A stretch of 43,695 nt of DNA from the NCBI GenBank assembly GCA_902781565.1, contig CACZJT010000002.1, forward strand, positions 1-43,695, given 5' to 3'. Below the pieces are notes generated by a model, which saw only the letters and a list, made by a program, of their open reading frames with translations, was not told where the DNA came from and ran no database searches. Positions 24,998 through 32,964 of the stretch are shown here, in pieces. The number at the start of each line of letters is the position of its first letter. Positions within the stretch are counted from its first letter, which is position 1. This stretch comes from an uncultured Ruminococcus sp. Its GTDB lineage: Bacteria; Bacillota; Clostridia; Oscillospirales; Ruminococcaceae. A program made the translations under genes and the position numbers.

Positions 24998-26092
24998 TTA
25001 CGCAAAATCACTATAATTTTCCACGGTGGCATAAATGCAGGAATCCCACGCGGGATAGTAGGGCGGCTGGCGCAGGTAAAGCCTGTACCCGCCGTTCAGG
25101 GCTTTGAGCTGCAAGGGCAGGTCTATGAGGTCGTAGGGGCGGTGATATGCCGACACCGCGAGCCTCGGCGAAAAGCGCCGTATCGTTTCGTCTGCACCCG
25201 CAAGGGCTTCCCTCTCCGCGCCCTCCACATCGAGCTTTATCACATCGCAGCGCCCTCCCGCAAGAACGCTGTCAAGGGCGCGGGCAGCTGTGGGACTTCC
25301 CACAGGACTTCCCTGCCCCGTTATCTGCGACTGCCGTCCCGCGCTCTGCGAGAAACCCAGTATGCGGTCACAGCTCCATGCGCAGGCGTTGACCGCAGTG
25401 ATACGGTCGTGACCCATGAGCCGCTTCACGCACTTGCGGAAGCTCCGTTTATCGGGCTCAAAGGCGCAGATATGCCCGTACTCGGGGCAAAGCTCCGCGA
25501 ACTGCTCCGCAGTGTCGCCGTTGTAAGCGCCGAGGTCCGCGTAAACGTCCCCCGCGCGGGGCTGTATGAGCCTTGCAAAGTCGGCGGCGGTGCTGTCGGT
25601 AAATGCCCTCCGCAGTAAACGCAGGTCTCCCGTCATTTTGAAGGACAGCAGACAATCCAGCACCCTAAGCGACATATCATCGGCGAAAAGTGCGGCGGCT
25701 TCTTCAAGACGTTCCCGCCGCGCTTCAAGCCCCTCCCGCGAGAAGAACTCCTCCCCCGCTATGGGCAGGTCGGGGAAGATGACCTCGTGACGCTCCGAAA
25801 GGCGGTCTATCTGCGCCATGACCTCGGGGAGCTGTGACCCGAAGGCACAGCAGACCGTGAACTCCCCGAAGCGCTCCTCTGCTTCCGAGAGGGACATCAC
25901 CCTGTACCCGCGAAAGCTCCTGTCCCTCACGAAGCCGTCGCTTGCGAAGATGCCCGCACACTCTGTGCCGCAGACCCCGAACCTGTCCAGTATGCGTTCG
26001 CAGGCGTTCCCCGTGCCGTAGATCAGCACCCTCCCGCAGTTTTTCAGCCGCTCCCACGACTCGGGGAGGTCAAGAAGTCCGTTAATATCCAT
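24998..26092 (-). CDS. FkbM family methyltransferase with an N-terminal Rossmann-like domain
   Basis: 364 residues. The first ~95 residues resemble a nucleotide- or CoA-binding fold (VLIYGTGNACERILDRF), a domain often found in front of glycan-modifying enzymes. The C-terminal part is the SAM-dependent FkbM domain: DVYADLGAYNGDTAEQFAEL (motif I), CAFEPDKRSFRKC (motif II) and CDVIKLDVEGAEREALAGA. FkbM enzymes O-methylate sugars or polyketides; here the substrate is not evident because no glycan or secondary-metabolite cluster is nearby. ATG 26092 follows CAGGGTGACAGC. The upstream gene ends in a terminator 19 bp away, so this gene needs its own promoter, which I could not identify. Confidence 0.85.
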   Translation of the reverse strand: MDINGLLDLPESWERLKNCGRVLIYGTGNACERILDRFGVCGTECAGIFASDGFVRDRSFRGYRVMSLSEAEERFGEFTVCCAFGSQLPEVMAQIDRLSERHEVIFPDLPIAGEEFFSREGLEARRERLEEAAALFADDMSLRVLDCLLSFKMTGDLRLLRRAFTDSTAADFARLIQPRAGDVYADLGAYNGDTAEQFAELCPEYGHICAFEPDKRSFRKCVKRLMGHDRITAVNACAWSCDRILGFSQSAGRQSQITGQGSPVGSPTAARALDSVLAGGRCDVIKLDVEGAEREALAGADETIRRFSPRLAVSAYHRPYDLIDLPLQLKALNGGYRLYLRQPPYYPAWDSCIYATVENYSDFA

Positions 26093-26105
26093 GCTGTCAC
26101 CCTGA

Positions 26106-26132
26106 TAAAAAAAGCGGCAAAGCTGCCGCTTT
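26106..26132 (-). terminator. Terminator of the PH-domain-like gene
   Basis: On the minus strand AAAGCGGCA (26132-26124) pairs with TGCCGCTTT (26119-26111), followed by a T-run. Confidence 0.8.
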
Positions 26133-26136
26133 ATGG

Positions 26137-26511
26137 TTAGTGAAAATCGCTGTGGTACATATCCCTGCCGCGGATATCGTACCGGTCGCGTGCCTGATCT
26201 ATGCGCTCGTCCAGTATCTTCATGACCTCGCGGGCGTTCTTTATGCTCTTGAACACGATGTCGGGATTGTCCACATCGCCCTTTGCGTACATGGAGATAG
26301 TGGCACAGCCCACCATACGCTGACCCAGCGGGAATAACATCTTCTTGTCGGTGATCTTGTAAAGATCGACCTCCTCCTCGGTAACGCTCAGGAAGCCCTT
26401 GCGGACGATTATCTTCTTATCGGTTATGTAGTAGCGCGTGAACGACCACGGCAGCCCGAGAAATGTCCGCTTTTTGTCCGTCCAAATGTAATCAAAGGTA
26501 TCCTTTTTCAT
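26137..26511 (-). CDS. Small bacterial PH-domain-like protein
   Basis: 124 residues. The pattern FTRYYITDKKIIVRKGFLSVTEEEVDLYKITD is typical of bacterial PH (YdbS/YdbT-like, bPH_2) domains, which lie near the membrane; no transmembrane helix is visible in this one. Its function is unknown. ATG 26511 follows CGGAGGTGCATATC at ideal spacing, so the frame open up to 26577 is not used. It has its own promoter (26545-26573) and terminator and is divergent from greA. Confidence 0.7.
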   Translation of the reverse strand: MKKDTFDYIWTDKKRTFLGLPWSFTRYYITDKKIIVRKGFLSVTEEEVDLYKITDKKMLFPLGQRMVGCATISMYAKGDVDNPDIVFKSIKNAREVMKILDERIDQARDRYDIRGRDMYHSDFH

Positions 26512-26544
26512 GATATGCACCTCCGCGGGAAGTCTGTTTCTTAT

Positions 26545-26573
26545 ATTATACCACGTTCCTTCCGAAATGTCAA
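26545..26573 (-). promoter_or_regulatory. SigA promoter of the PH-domain-like gene
   Basis: On the minus strand perfect TTGACA (26573-26568), 17-bp spacer and perfect TATAAT (26550-26545). Confidence 0.8.
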
Positions 26574-26629
26574 GCAAATTTGCACAGGCGGCACAAGACC
26601 CGAGTTTCGTGAAAAATTCTCACACGCTA

Positions 26630-26658
26630 TTGACAAAACGTCCGGAAAGATATATAAT
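26630..26658 (+). promoter_or_regulatory. SigA promoter of greA
   Basis: Perfect TTGACA (26630-26635), 17-bp spacer and TATAAT (26653-26658). With the opposite promoter at 26545-26573 it forms a divergent pair about 60 bp apart. Confidence 0.85.
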
Positions 26659-26714
26659 AATAAGATAGGGCACTGCCCGCTGACATTATGAATAAGCGAA
26701 AAGGAGTAATAGCT

Positions 26715-27191
26715 ATGGCAAAGACGATTTCCAGAGCGGCAAAGGAAGAACTGGAGAAGCAGCTTGACTATTTGGTATCGGTCAGAAAAAAAGAGGTCGC
26801 CGATCAGCTCAAAGAAGCACGTTCCTTCGGAGACCTTTCCGAAAACGCAGAGTATGACGAGGCTAAGAACGAGCAGGCGAAGCTGGCGCAGGAGATCGAG
26901 GATATCCAGCAGATGCTCCGCGAAGCCGTAGTTGTTGACGATGATGATATATCCGTTGACGAAGTAGGTATCGGCTCGGTGGTAAAGCTCATGGATCTCG
27001 AATACAATGAGATGATAGAGGTACAGATAGTGGGTACTATCGAATCCGACCCCGATAACGGCAAGATCTCCGACGACTCGCCCATAGGCAAGGCGGCTCT
27101 CAAAAAGAAGGTCGGAGAGATATTCGACGTCGAGACCCCCGGCGGTATCGTCAAGTTCGAGGTAATGGACATCTCCCGCAAGAACAGGTAA
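26715..27191 (+). CDS. greA: Transcription elongation factor GreA
   Basis: Releases backtracked RNA polymerase by stimulating transcript cleavage. It shows the N-terminal coiled coil with the conserved tip ARSFGDLSENAEYDEAKNEQ (about residues 37-56), then the FKBP-like C-terminal domain with SPIGKAALKKKVGE and ending GGIVKFEVMDIS. Length 158, exactly usual. The frame opens at 26688, but ATG 26715 follows AAAAGGAG and gives the canonical N-terminus. It leads the run greA, oxidoreductase, lysS; greA-lysS linkage is common in Firmicutes. Confidence 0.96.
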   Translation: MAKTISRAAKEELEKQLDYLVSVRKKEVADQLKEARSFGDLSENAEYDEAKNEQAKLAQEIEDIQQMLREAVVVDDDDISVDEVGIGSVVKLMDLEYNEMIEVQIVGTIESDPDNGKISDDSPIGKAALKKKVGEIFDVETPGGIVKFEVMDISRKNR

Positions 27192-27236
27192 CGTAAAGAC
27201 GAGGACTGACGTCCGCAAAGAAAAGGAGGCTGCGAT

Positions 27237-27800
27237 ATGATACTGTTCATTAACGCCTGTGTAAGAAAGGATTCACGCACGAAACGGCTGGCGGAGCACC
27301 TGCTGAAAACGCTGGGCGAGCCTTACGATGAATTGCGCCTGACAGAATGCAGCTTTCCCGATGCCGACGAGGCATTTCTCAACAAGCGGGACAGTCTGAT
27401 CGCCCGCAGGGAGTTTTCCGACCCTATGTTCGGATATGCAAGACAGTTCGCCGAGGCTGATGAGATAGTCATTGCCGCCCCCTTTTGGGATCTGTCCTTC
27501 CCCGCCGCATTAAAGACCTATTTCGAGCAGATAAACGTCATAGGGCTGACCTTCGGCTACACCGATGAAGGCGTCCCGATGGGACTTTGCAGGGCGAAAA
27601 AGCTCTACTACGTCACCACCTCGGGCGGCACGTTCTTCCCCGAGAGCTTCGGGTTCGGATACGTCAAAGCGCTGGCGGAGACTTTCTACGGGATAAAGGA
27701 CTGCGAGCTTATCAAGGCAACGGGGCTCGACATCATCGGTGCCGATATTGAGAAAATACTGCGTGAATGCGAGGAGGACATCTCCCGCAGATACAAATAA
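27237..27800 (+). CDS. Flavodoxin-fold NAD(P)H-dependent oxidoreductase (AzoR-like)
   Basis: 187 residues. The N-terminal ILFINACVRKDSRTKRLAEHLL is the FMN phosphate-binding start of the flavodoxin fold, followed by ADEIVIAAPFWDLSFPAALKTYFEQI, which matches FMN-dependent azoreductase/quinone reductase proteins, and the flavin-contacting YYVTTSGGTF. It probably reduces quinones or similar compounds with NAD(P)H; the physiological substrate is unknown. ATG 27237 follows AAAGGAGGCTGCGAT. It lies 45 bp after greA and 28 bp before lysS, so probably in one operon. Confidence 0.85.
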   Translation: MILFINACVRKDSRTKRLAEHLLKTLGEPYDELRLTECSFPDADEAFLNKRDSLIARREFSDPMFGYARQFAEADEIVIAAPFWDLSFPAALKTYFEQINVIGLTFGYTDEGVPMGLCRAKKLYYVTTSGGTFFPESFGFGYVKALAETFYGIKDCELIKATGLDIIGADIEKILRECEEDISRRYK

Positions 27801-27828
27801 CACCTCACGAAACGAAAGGAAAATATAA

Positions 27829-29412
27829 ATGAGTGAAGTAAAGGAAAATACGGCTCCCGCCGCGCCCGAGGACGCAGCCGAGGAGCAGGACATAAACAGC
27901 CTGAAGAAGATCCGCATGGATAAGCTCGATGCGCTCAAGGCTGAGGGTCATGACCCGTTTGAGATCACCAAGTTCGACGTGACCGCTCACGCTGTGAAAG
28001 CCCTCGAAGCATATGAAGCCGATGAAGCGGAGTTCAAGGCACAGGCGGGCGAGGACGAAGAAAAGCTCGCGGAGCTTTTGGAAAACGGAAGAAAGACCGT
28101 CCGTCTTGCGGGAAGAATGATGAGCCGCCGTATCATGGGCAAGGCTGCATTCCTCGACCTGAGGGACAAGAGCGGCAAGATACAGGTCTACGTGCGCCGC
28201 GATGACATCGGCGGCACGGAGGTATATTCGGGCTTCAAGAAGTGGGATATAGGCGACATAATCGGCGTGGAAGGCTACGTTTTCCGCACCATGAAGGGCG
28301 AGATAAGCGTTCACGCTCAAAGCATTACTCTGCTCACCAAGAGCCTTCTGCCCCTCCCCGAAAAGTGGCACGGTCTCAAAGACCAGGACACCCGCTACAG
28401 ACAGCGCTACACCGACCTTATCATGAACCCCGACGTAAAGGACACCTTCATCAAGCGCTCGAAGATAATAGCTTCGATACGCCGCTTCCTTGATGAGAGG
28501 GGCTTCATGGAGGTAGAAACGCCCATGCTCGTTTCAAACGCGGGCGGCGCGGCGGCAAGACCTTTTGAAACGCACTACAACGCCCTTGATGAGGACGTGA
28601 AGCTGCGAATCAGTCTGGAGCTTTATTTAAAGCGGCTGATAGTCGGCGGACTGGAGAGAGTTTACGAGATCGGCAGAGTTTTCCGAAATGAGGGCGTTGA
28701 CGCACGTCACAATCCCGAATTCACGCTCATGGAGCTGTATCAGGCGTACACCGACTACCACGGCATGATGGAGCTTACAGAAACGATGTTCAGATATCTG
28801 GCTCAGGAGGTCTGCGGCACTACGGTCATTCCCTACGGCGATAATATGATAGACCTGGGCAAGCCATTTGAGCGGCTTACAATGGTGGAAGCCATCAAGA
28901 AGTACAGCGGCGTGGATTTTGCGGAGGTGACAACGCTCGAAGAAGCGAGAGCACTTGCGAAGGAACACCATGTTGAGTTCGAGGAGCGCCACAAGCGCGG
29001 CGACATCATAAACCTGTTCTTTGAGGAATTCGTGGAAAAGCACCTTATCCAGCCCACATTCATCACCGACCACCCGATAGAGATATCGCCCCTGACCAAG
29101 CGCAAGCCCGACGCTCCCGACTATGTTGAGCGATTCGAGCTGTTCATAAACACATGGGAGATGTGCAACGCCTATTCGGAGCTCAACGACCCCGTAGACC
29201 AGCGCGAGCGCTTCAAGGCACAGGAGGAAGCCCTTTCCCAAGGCGACGAGGAAGCCAACCGCACCGACGAAGATTTCCTCCGCGCCCTCGAAATAGGTAT
29301 GCCCCCCACGGGCGGCATAGGCTACGGGATCGACAGGCTCGTAATGCTCCTGACGAATTCCCCCGCGATAAGGGACGTGCTTTTGTTCCCGACGATGAAG
29401 TCGATAGACTAA
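27829..29412 (+). CDS. lysS: Lysyl-tRNA synthetase, class II
   Basis: 527 residues. An N-terminal acidic extension (about 25 residues) precedes the OB-fold anticodon-binding domain (AGRMMSRRIMGKAAFLDLRD) and the class II catalytic core: motif 1 around EVETPMLVSNAGGAAARPF, motif 2 FRNEGVDARHNPEFT and motif 3 GIGYGIDRLVMLL. The end LFPTMKSID is the standard LysRS end, so the coding sequence is complete. ATG 27829 follows AAAGGAAAATATAA. It is the last housekeeping gene; the DNA of different composition begins right after its stop, so an integrated element may use this 3' end as its target (inference). Confidence 0.95.
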   Translation: MSEVKENTAPAAPEDAAEEQDINSLKKIRMDKLDALKAEGHDPFEITKFDVTAHAVKALEAYEADEAEFKAQAGEDEEKLAELLENGRKTVRLAGRMMSRRIMGKAAFLDLRDKSGKIQVYVRRDDIGGTEVYSGFKKWDIGDIIGVEGYVFRTMKGEISVHAQSITLLTKSLLPLPEKWHGLKDQDTRYRQRYTDLIMNPDVKDTFIKRSKIIASIRRFLDERGFMEVETPMLVSNAGGAAARPFETHYNALDEDVKLRISLELYLKRLIVGGLERVYEIGRVFRNEGVDARHNPEFTLMELYQAYTDYHGMMELTETMFRYLAQEVCGTTVIPYGDNMIDLGKPFERLTMVEAIKKYSGVDFAEVTTLEEARALAKEHHVEFEERHKRGDIINLFFEEFVEKHLIQPTFITDHPIEISPLTKRKPDAPDYVERFELFINTWEMCNAYSELNDPVDQRERFKAQEEALSQGDEEANRTDEDFLRALEIGMPPTGGIGYGIDRLVMLLTNSPAIRDVLLFPTMKSID

Positions 29413-29449
29413 AACACCCCGTAAAATCAAGGCTTTTGAGCAACAGATA

Positions 29450-29476
29450 TGGTGTTTTGACACCAGTTTGACACCA
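29450..29476 (+). repeat. TTTGACACCA direct repeats, possible attachment-site arm repeats
   Basis: TTTGACACCA occurs at 29456-29465 and again at 29467-29476, and TGGTGT/ACACCA form an inverted pair at 29450-29465. Short repeats of this kind next to an element end are typical of tyrosine-integrase arm sites. The 320-bp gap after lysS holds these repeats, the hairpin at 29529-29559 and a promoter at 29675-29703; I see no gene in it. Confidence 0.4.
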
Positions 29477-29528
29477 ATTTTTTGAGAATTGCAAAAAGGG
29501 TCTTGGTAAACAGAATAATAATGTTAAT

Positions 29529-29565
29529 CCCGAAGCTGATGTGTGGTGTCAGCTTCGGGATTTAT
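29529..29565 (+). terminator. Left bracket hairpin of the XRE-ImmA cassette
   Basis: CCCGAAGCTGA (29529-29539) pairs with TCAGCTTCGGG (29549-29559) around TGTGTGGTG, followed by ATTTATTT. The inner 29 nt match the hairpin at 31744-31772 at 27 positions. Confidence 0.65.
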
Positions 29566-29674
29566 TTATCCAAAGGTGGTTGGCAATATTGTACAATTAC
29601 GCATCTGATAATTGCCGAATTATATAAAAAATATAGATTTTGATGGACAAGATTAAGGATAATTGCATTTTGAC

Positions 29675-29703
29675 TTGACAAATCTTGAACAAAATGATAA
29701 AAT
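29675..29703 (+). promoter_or_regulatory. Promoter of the two-gene cassette
   Basis: TTGACA (29675-29680), 17-bp spacer and TAAAAT (29698-29703), 33 bp before the TTG start at 29737. Confidence 0.7.
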
Positions 29704-29736
29704 GATAGACAGAAACAATAGAAGGAGGTCATCTAA

Positions 29737-30486
29737 TTGACTATGGTTAAATTGTCCGATTCTCTTCCTAGTGAAGAACAAGTTCTTCGCCGTATCGTTA
29801 GAGCTATACAAAAGGCTGTCGAAGAGGACCTACTAGATTATTATCATAATAATCGCATGGAAACAATGAACAGCTTGCGTTTTATTAGGAGTGACATGAT
29901 TAATGAAAACCTAAAAAACATTGTTGTTGATGATTCTATTAGATTGTTGTCATTCAAAAGATTTTCCTGGGAAGGACGGATGCTTGTTGATGATAATAAT
30001 ATAATAACATATACTATCACAACTCATCAGAATTTGATTGCTATATCGAAAAAGAAAAACCGTAAACAGCCTCATTTTCTTCAATCAATTTTTGCTATCG
30101 AAAATGGTGATTTAGAAGGAGATAATGCTCAAACTACCATATTCCCTATGGAATCCTTTGATAGGAATACTCTTGAGGAAGATTATCGAAAAATAGTTTC
30201 TGGTTTATTGTCTCCTGACTCAGGTTATCGTCATTATGTTATAACTTATGAATACGATAGATTTCAGGTGACAGATATTAGATTAATTCTATCTGACAAG
30301 AGTTTTAATACAGTTGATGAGATTTCTCTGAACAACCTTATGAAACCGAATTTTGGAAACCTTACCAATATCGTGTCTGAGTCTGATGATGAAACTAGTA
30401 CTTCAAAATCCGCTAAAGGACTTGTTGCTCTTAAGCCTGGTATCAAGCCTGAACTGGTTAAACTGTTGGAGGAAGATCAGGCATAA
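29737..30486 (+). CDS. Uncharacterised protein partnered with an XRE-ImmA/IrrE gene (possibly DUF5986)
   Basis: 249 residues, soluble, no signal or membrane segment. The N-terminal ~60 residues are helical (EEQVLRRIVRAIQKAVEEDL), the middle is beta-rich (RMLVDDNNIITYTITTHQNL, LIAISKKKNRKQ) and the C-terminal tail is Ser/Lys-rich. It resembles, from memory, proteins labelled DUF5986 that sit beside ImmA/IrrE genes; I hold that assignment loosely. TTG 29737 is 8 nt after the GGAGG site, whereas ATG 29743 is 14 nt away, so TTG is preferred. The gene ends 27 bp before the XRE-ImmA gene and shares its promoter; codon use is AT-rich, unlike the host genes. Confidence 0.7.
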   Translation: MTMVKLSDSLPSEEQVLRRIVRAIQKAVEEDLLDYYHNNRMETMNSLRFIRSDMINENLKNIVVDDSIRLLSFKRFSWEGRMLVDDNNIITYTITTHQNLIAISKKKNRKQPHFLQSIFAIENGDLEGDNAQTTIFPMESFDRNTLEEDYRKIVSGLLSPDSGYRHYVITYEYDRFQVTDIRLILSDKSFNTVDEISLNNLMKPNFGNLTNIVSESDDETSTSKSAKGLVALKPGIKPELVKLLEEDQA

Positions 30487-30513
30487 AACTATGAAAAATT
30501 GGAGTTGAGTTAA

Positions 30514-31716
30514 ATGGACAATAATGGTTTCCAAGGAGGTAGGCTAAAAAATGCACGTCTGTTTCGTGGATTAACATTAACTGAATTAGCCAATAAAACA
30601 GGTATTAGTAAGCAATCAATTTCACAGTATGAAAACGGTAGTAAACCCGATATAGAGCGAGTGCTTAAAATAGCTACTGTCCTTGATTTTCCTTCAGATT
30701 ATTTTTTGCAAAACGAATTATGTAAAACTACAACAGAAGTTACATACTTTCGTTCATTGTCAACTGCAACAAAAATGAGCAGAACTTCTCAAAGTGTCAA
30801 GTTGGAATGGGTAGCCAAAATATACGAAATACTGTCTCAATATGTTTCATTCCCATCATTGAACCTTCCAAAAGTTGAATTCAACGGAAGTGACGATGAA
30901 TTCAATGATAAAGCCCAACAAGATATGATGGACGAAATAGATAAAATATCGCAAACTGTCCGTAATTATTGGCATTTGGATACATCACCAATCACGGATT
31001 TGCAGTTAACGCTTGAAGAAAACGGTATTATCGTAACAGGATTTGATACTAAAGATAATAAAATAGATGCTTTTAGTCAACGTACTCTTTTAGATGATAA
31101 AAATGTGTTTATTATTGCAGTATCGCAAGGCGTAAAACCCAAAGGAAGATTATTCTTTGATATGGCACATGAATTAGGGCATATCTTGTTACATCCTTGG
31201 AGTGAAAGCCTTGAACTTATCAGCAAAGAAGATTTTAAGATGAGAGAAACTCAAGCAAATATGTTTGCTGGTGCTTTCCTTTTACCCAAGGAATCATTTC
31301 TCAGTGAAATACAAGCTTATCCGACTGATCTTAATTACTATTTGCATTTAAAGAAAAGATGGAATTGTTCCGTCCAAGCAATGATATATCGTGCTCATCA
31401 ACTAAATGCGATCACAGATAATCAATATCAATATTTGATGCGCCAAATATCAAAAAAAGGCTGGCGTACAACAGAACCTGGAGATTCAGCATATTATTTA
31501 AACGAGAATATTTTTCAAGGTGCATTAGATGTTCTTTTTGATGCTAAGTATTTAAACCCTAATACCCTGCTTAAACTGTTAAAGCAGTATGGTGTAACTT
31601 TATATCCTTCGGATATTGAGGAATTGCTTTGCCTGCGTAAAGGTACATTGAAAGCGTCAGAAGAAAAAGCAACAATTATTCAACTAAAAAGACCGATAAA
31701 CCCTAATGACGAATAA
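30514..31716 (+). CDS. XRE helix-turn-helix protein fused to an ImmA/IrrE metallopeptidase domain
   Basis: 400 residues. The N-terminal XRE HTH spans about residues 8-62 (RLKNARLFRGLTLTELANKT, GISKQSISQYENGSKPD). The ImmA/IrrE (COG2856, DUF955) zinc peptidase domain carries MAHELGHILLH (about residues 215-225) with the third ligand in RETQANMFAGAFLLP. Such fusions act as repressors cleaved or relieved by the peptidase and occur in toxin-antitoxin and phage/ICE switches. ATG 30514 follows TTGGAG. The gene is second in a bicistron that is bracketed by matching hairpins, so regulation or neutralisation of the protein at 29737 is likely but unproven. Confidence 0.85.
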   Translation: MDNNGFQGGRLKNARLFRGLTLTELANKTGISKQSISQYENGSKPDIERVLKIATVLDFPSDYFLQNELCKTTTEVTYFRSLSTATKMSRTSQSVKLEWVAKIYEILSQYVSFPSLNLPKVEFNGSDDEFNDKAQQDMMDEIDKISQTVRNYWHLDTSPITDLQLTLEENGIIVTGFDTKDNKIDAFSQRTLLDDKNVFIIAVSQGVKPKGRLFFDMAHELGHILLHPWSESLELISKEDFKMRETQANMFAGAFLLPKESFLSEIQAYPTDLNYYLHLKKRWNCSVQAMIYRAHQLNAITDNQYQYLMRQISKKGWRTTEPGDSAYYLNENIFQGALDVLFDAKYLNPNTLLKLLKQYGVTLYPSDIEELLCLRKGTLKASEEKATIIQLKRPINPNDE

Positions 31717-31743
31717 TATTGTATATTGAACAATAATGAAAAG

Positions 31744-31779
31744 CCGAAGCTGAATTGTGGTGTCAGCTTCGGTTTTTTT
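31744..31779 (+). terminator. Right bracket hairpin and terminator of the XRE-ImmA cassette
   Basis: CCGAAGCTGA (31744-31753) pairs with TCAGCTTCGG (31763-31772) around ATTGTGGTG and is followed by a run of seven T. It is nearly the same as the hairpin at 29530-29558. Confidence 0.85.
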
Positions 31780-31798
31780 AAAAAAATTTATAATCGAT

Positions 31799-32146
31799 TT
31801 ATAAGGCTACCACTTGATATTTATCTGATGGAAAAATCATACCTCTCACATTCTCATAGATTGCAAATTCATCAACATATCTAGGTATTATATCATTAAG
31901 ATAAAAAACAAAATTCCCCATTTCAATTTTACATTCTTGATACTCTTGATTTGTATTCATGAATAATCCTTGCAATAATCCTTTAAATCTAATGTGCTGG
32001 GATGAATTTGCTGTCAAAACAATTCTGTTTCCGTCATTCACTTCACCACTTTGTCCTCGGGTAAAGGCTGGGATGAAATCTCTATTGATTTTGATACTTG
32101 TGAAGAACATTTCTTGATTTTGAGGAGTAATAGTTTTTGTTGACAA
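31799..32146 (-). CDS. Small uncharacterised ICE-borne protein
   Basis: 115 residues with a beta-rich look (IRFKGLLQGLFMNT, CKIEMGNFVFYLNDIIPRYVDEF) and no recognised family, signal or membrane segment. The only usable starts are TTG 32146 or ATG 32110, neither with a good ribosome site; a stop codon lies 4 codons upstream of the TTG. A 36-residue frame with a good ribosome site lies just upstream on the same strand in another frame, so translation coupling or a frameshift between the two is possible. It is isolated between the cassette terminator and the XRE regulator. Confidence 0.5.
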   Translation of the reverse strand: MSTKTITPQNQEMFFTSIKINRDFIPAFTRGQSGEVNDGNRIVLTANSSQHIRFKGLLQGLFMNTNQEYQECKIEMGNFVFYLNDIIPRYVDEFAIYENVRGMIFPSDKYQVVAL

Positions 32147-32162
32147 TATGGTTGCTTAATTT

Positions 32163-32273
32163 TTAGGCTGTTACAGGTTCTACTATTATAGATACATTTG
32201 AAATCAAAACACTATTGTCAACTGATAATAGTGTCCCATTTAATTCTGTCATAGTTTCAAGAATAATACTCAT
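32163..32273 (-). CDS. Small 36-residue protein upstream of the 115-residue gene
   Basis: ATG 32273 follows TAAGGAGGATTAACAAA, one of the best ribosome sites in the element. The frame starts MSIILETMTELNGTLLSVDN, continues through a hydrophobic/beta stretch (SVLISNVSIIV) and stops with TAA at 32165-32163, 16 bp before the 115-residue frame. I recognise no family. The quality of the start suggests it is translated, either as a peptide in its own right or as the true N-terminus of a gene that has frameshifted. The gap from 32274 to 32469 holds AT-rich DNA in which I see no gene. Confidence 0.45.
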   Translation of the reverse strand: MSIILETMTELNGTLLSVDNSVLISNVSIIVEPVTA

Positions 32274-32469
32274 TTTGTTAATCCTCCTTATTATATTACG
32301 ATTCTTTGTAAACAAATACCAACGAAAATTTCATTTTTGTACAATGCAAACTCAGAAAGCATTCTTACTAACTAACACTATAACTCAGAAATAGTATTGC
32401 CCGCTATATATAATTATACATGATTCATCAATAGTTGTCAAGACAAAGATCGGAAAGAAGTTACCAGTT

Positions 32470-32838
32470 TTATCTCGACAGCTCCACAAGTATCTCCCCG
32501 AGCAGCGTACAGCACTCGGGGGAGATTTTTTTATCTGTAAGCTGGTTCCGCTCGCGGAACGTATCGACCAGTTTGTTTACTACCTCGACCTGATGTGCGG
32601 TGAGATTAAATACGGAGATTTTTTCACGCTGTTCGGTTCCGCAGAGGTAGTCCATAGATACGTTCAATATTTTTGCTAACGAGCGCATTATGTCAACCGG
32701 AGGCATGGCAGTTCCGTTCTCATATTTGCTTATAGCCGTTTTTGACAGACCGAGCTTTTCGCCGAGTTCGGTCTGCGTCAGTTTCTTTCGCTTACGTTCT
32801 TCCCTTAGTATCATACCAAAATCATAAATATCCGCCAT
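32470..32838 (-). CDS. XRE family transcriptional regulator
   Basis: 122 residues. The N-terminal XRE HTH reads MILREERKRKKLTQTELGEK, then LGLSKTAISKYENGTAMPP, and is followed by the common DYLCGTE linker. A C-terminal helical tail of about 45 residues probably dimerises. ATG 32838 follows GAGGAATTCT. It is divergent from the methylase locus (32965) and is a good candidate repressor for that promoter or for element excision/transfer genes; no operator could be singled out. Composition is closer to the GC-richer parts of the element than to the cassette at 29.7-31.7 kb. Confidence 0.88.
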   Translation of the reverse strand: MADIYDFGMILREERKRKKLTQTELGEKLGLSKTAISKYENGTAMPPVDIMRSLAKILNVSMDYLCGTEQREKISVFNLTAHQVEVVNKLVDTFRERNQLTDKKISPECCTLLGEILVELSR

Positions 32839-32874
32839 AGAATTCCTCGATTCAGAAAAAAATCACAAAAGGAC

Positions 32875-32903
32875 TTGAATTTAATTCTATTTTATGGTAT
32901 AAT
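32875..32903 (+). promoter_or_regulatory. Extended -10 promoter of the methylase locus
   Basis: TTGAAT (32875-32880), 17-bp spacer and TATAAT (32898-32903) preceded by TGG. It lies between the divergent XRE gene and the methylase genes. Confidence 0.75.
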
Positions 32904-32964
32904 AGTTGCTGTAAAGTGTCATTTTATGATGATATGTAGAACTTAAAGCAACCGAGGGATATTT

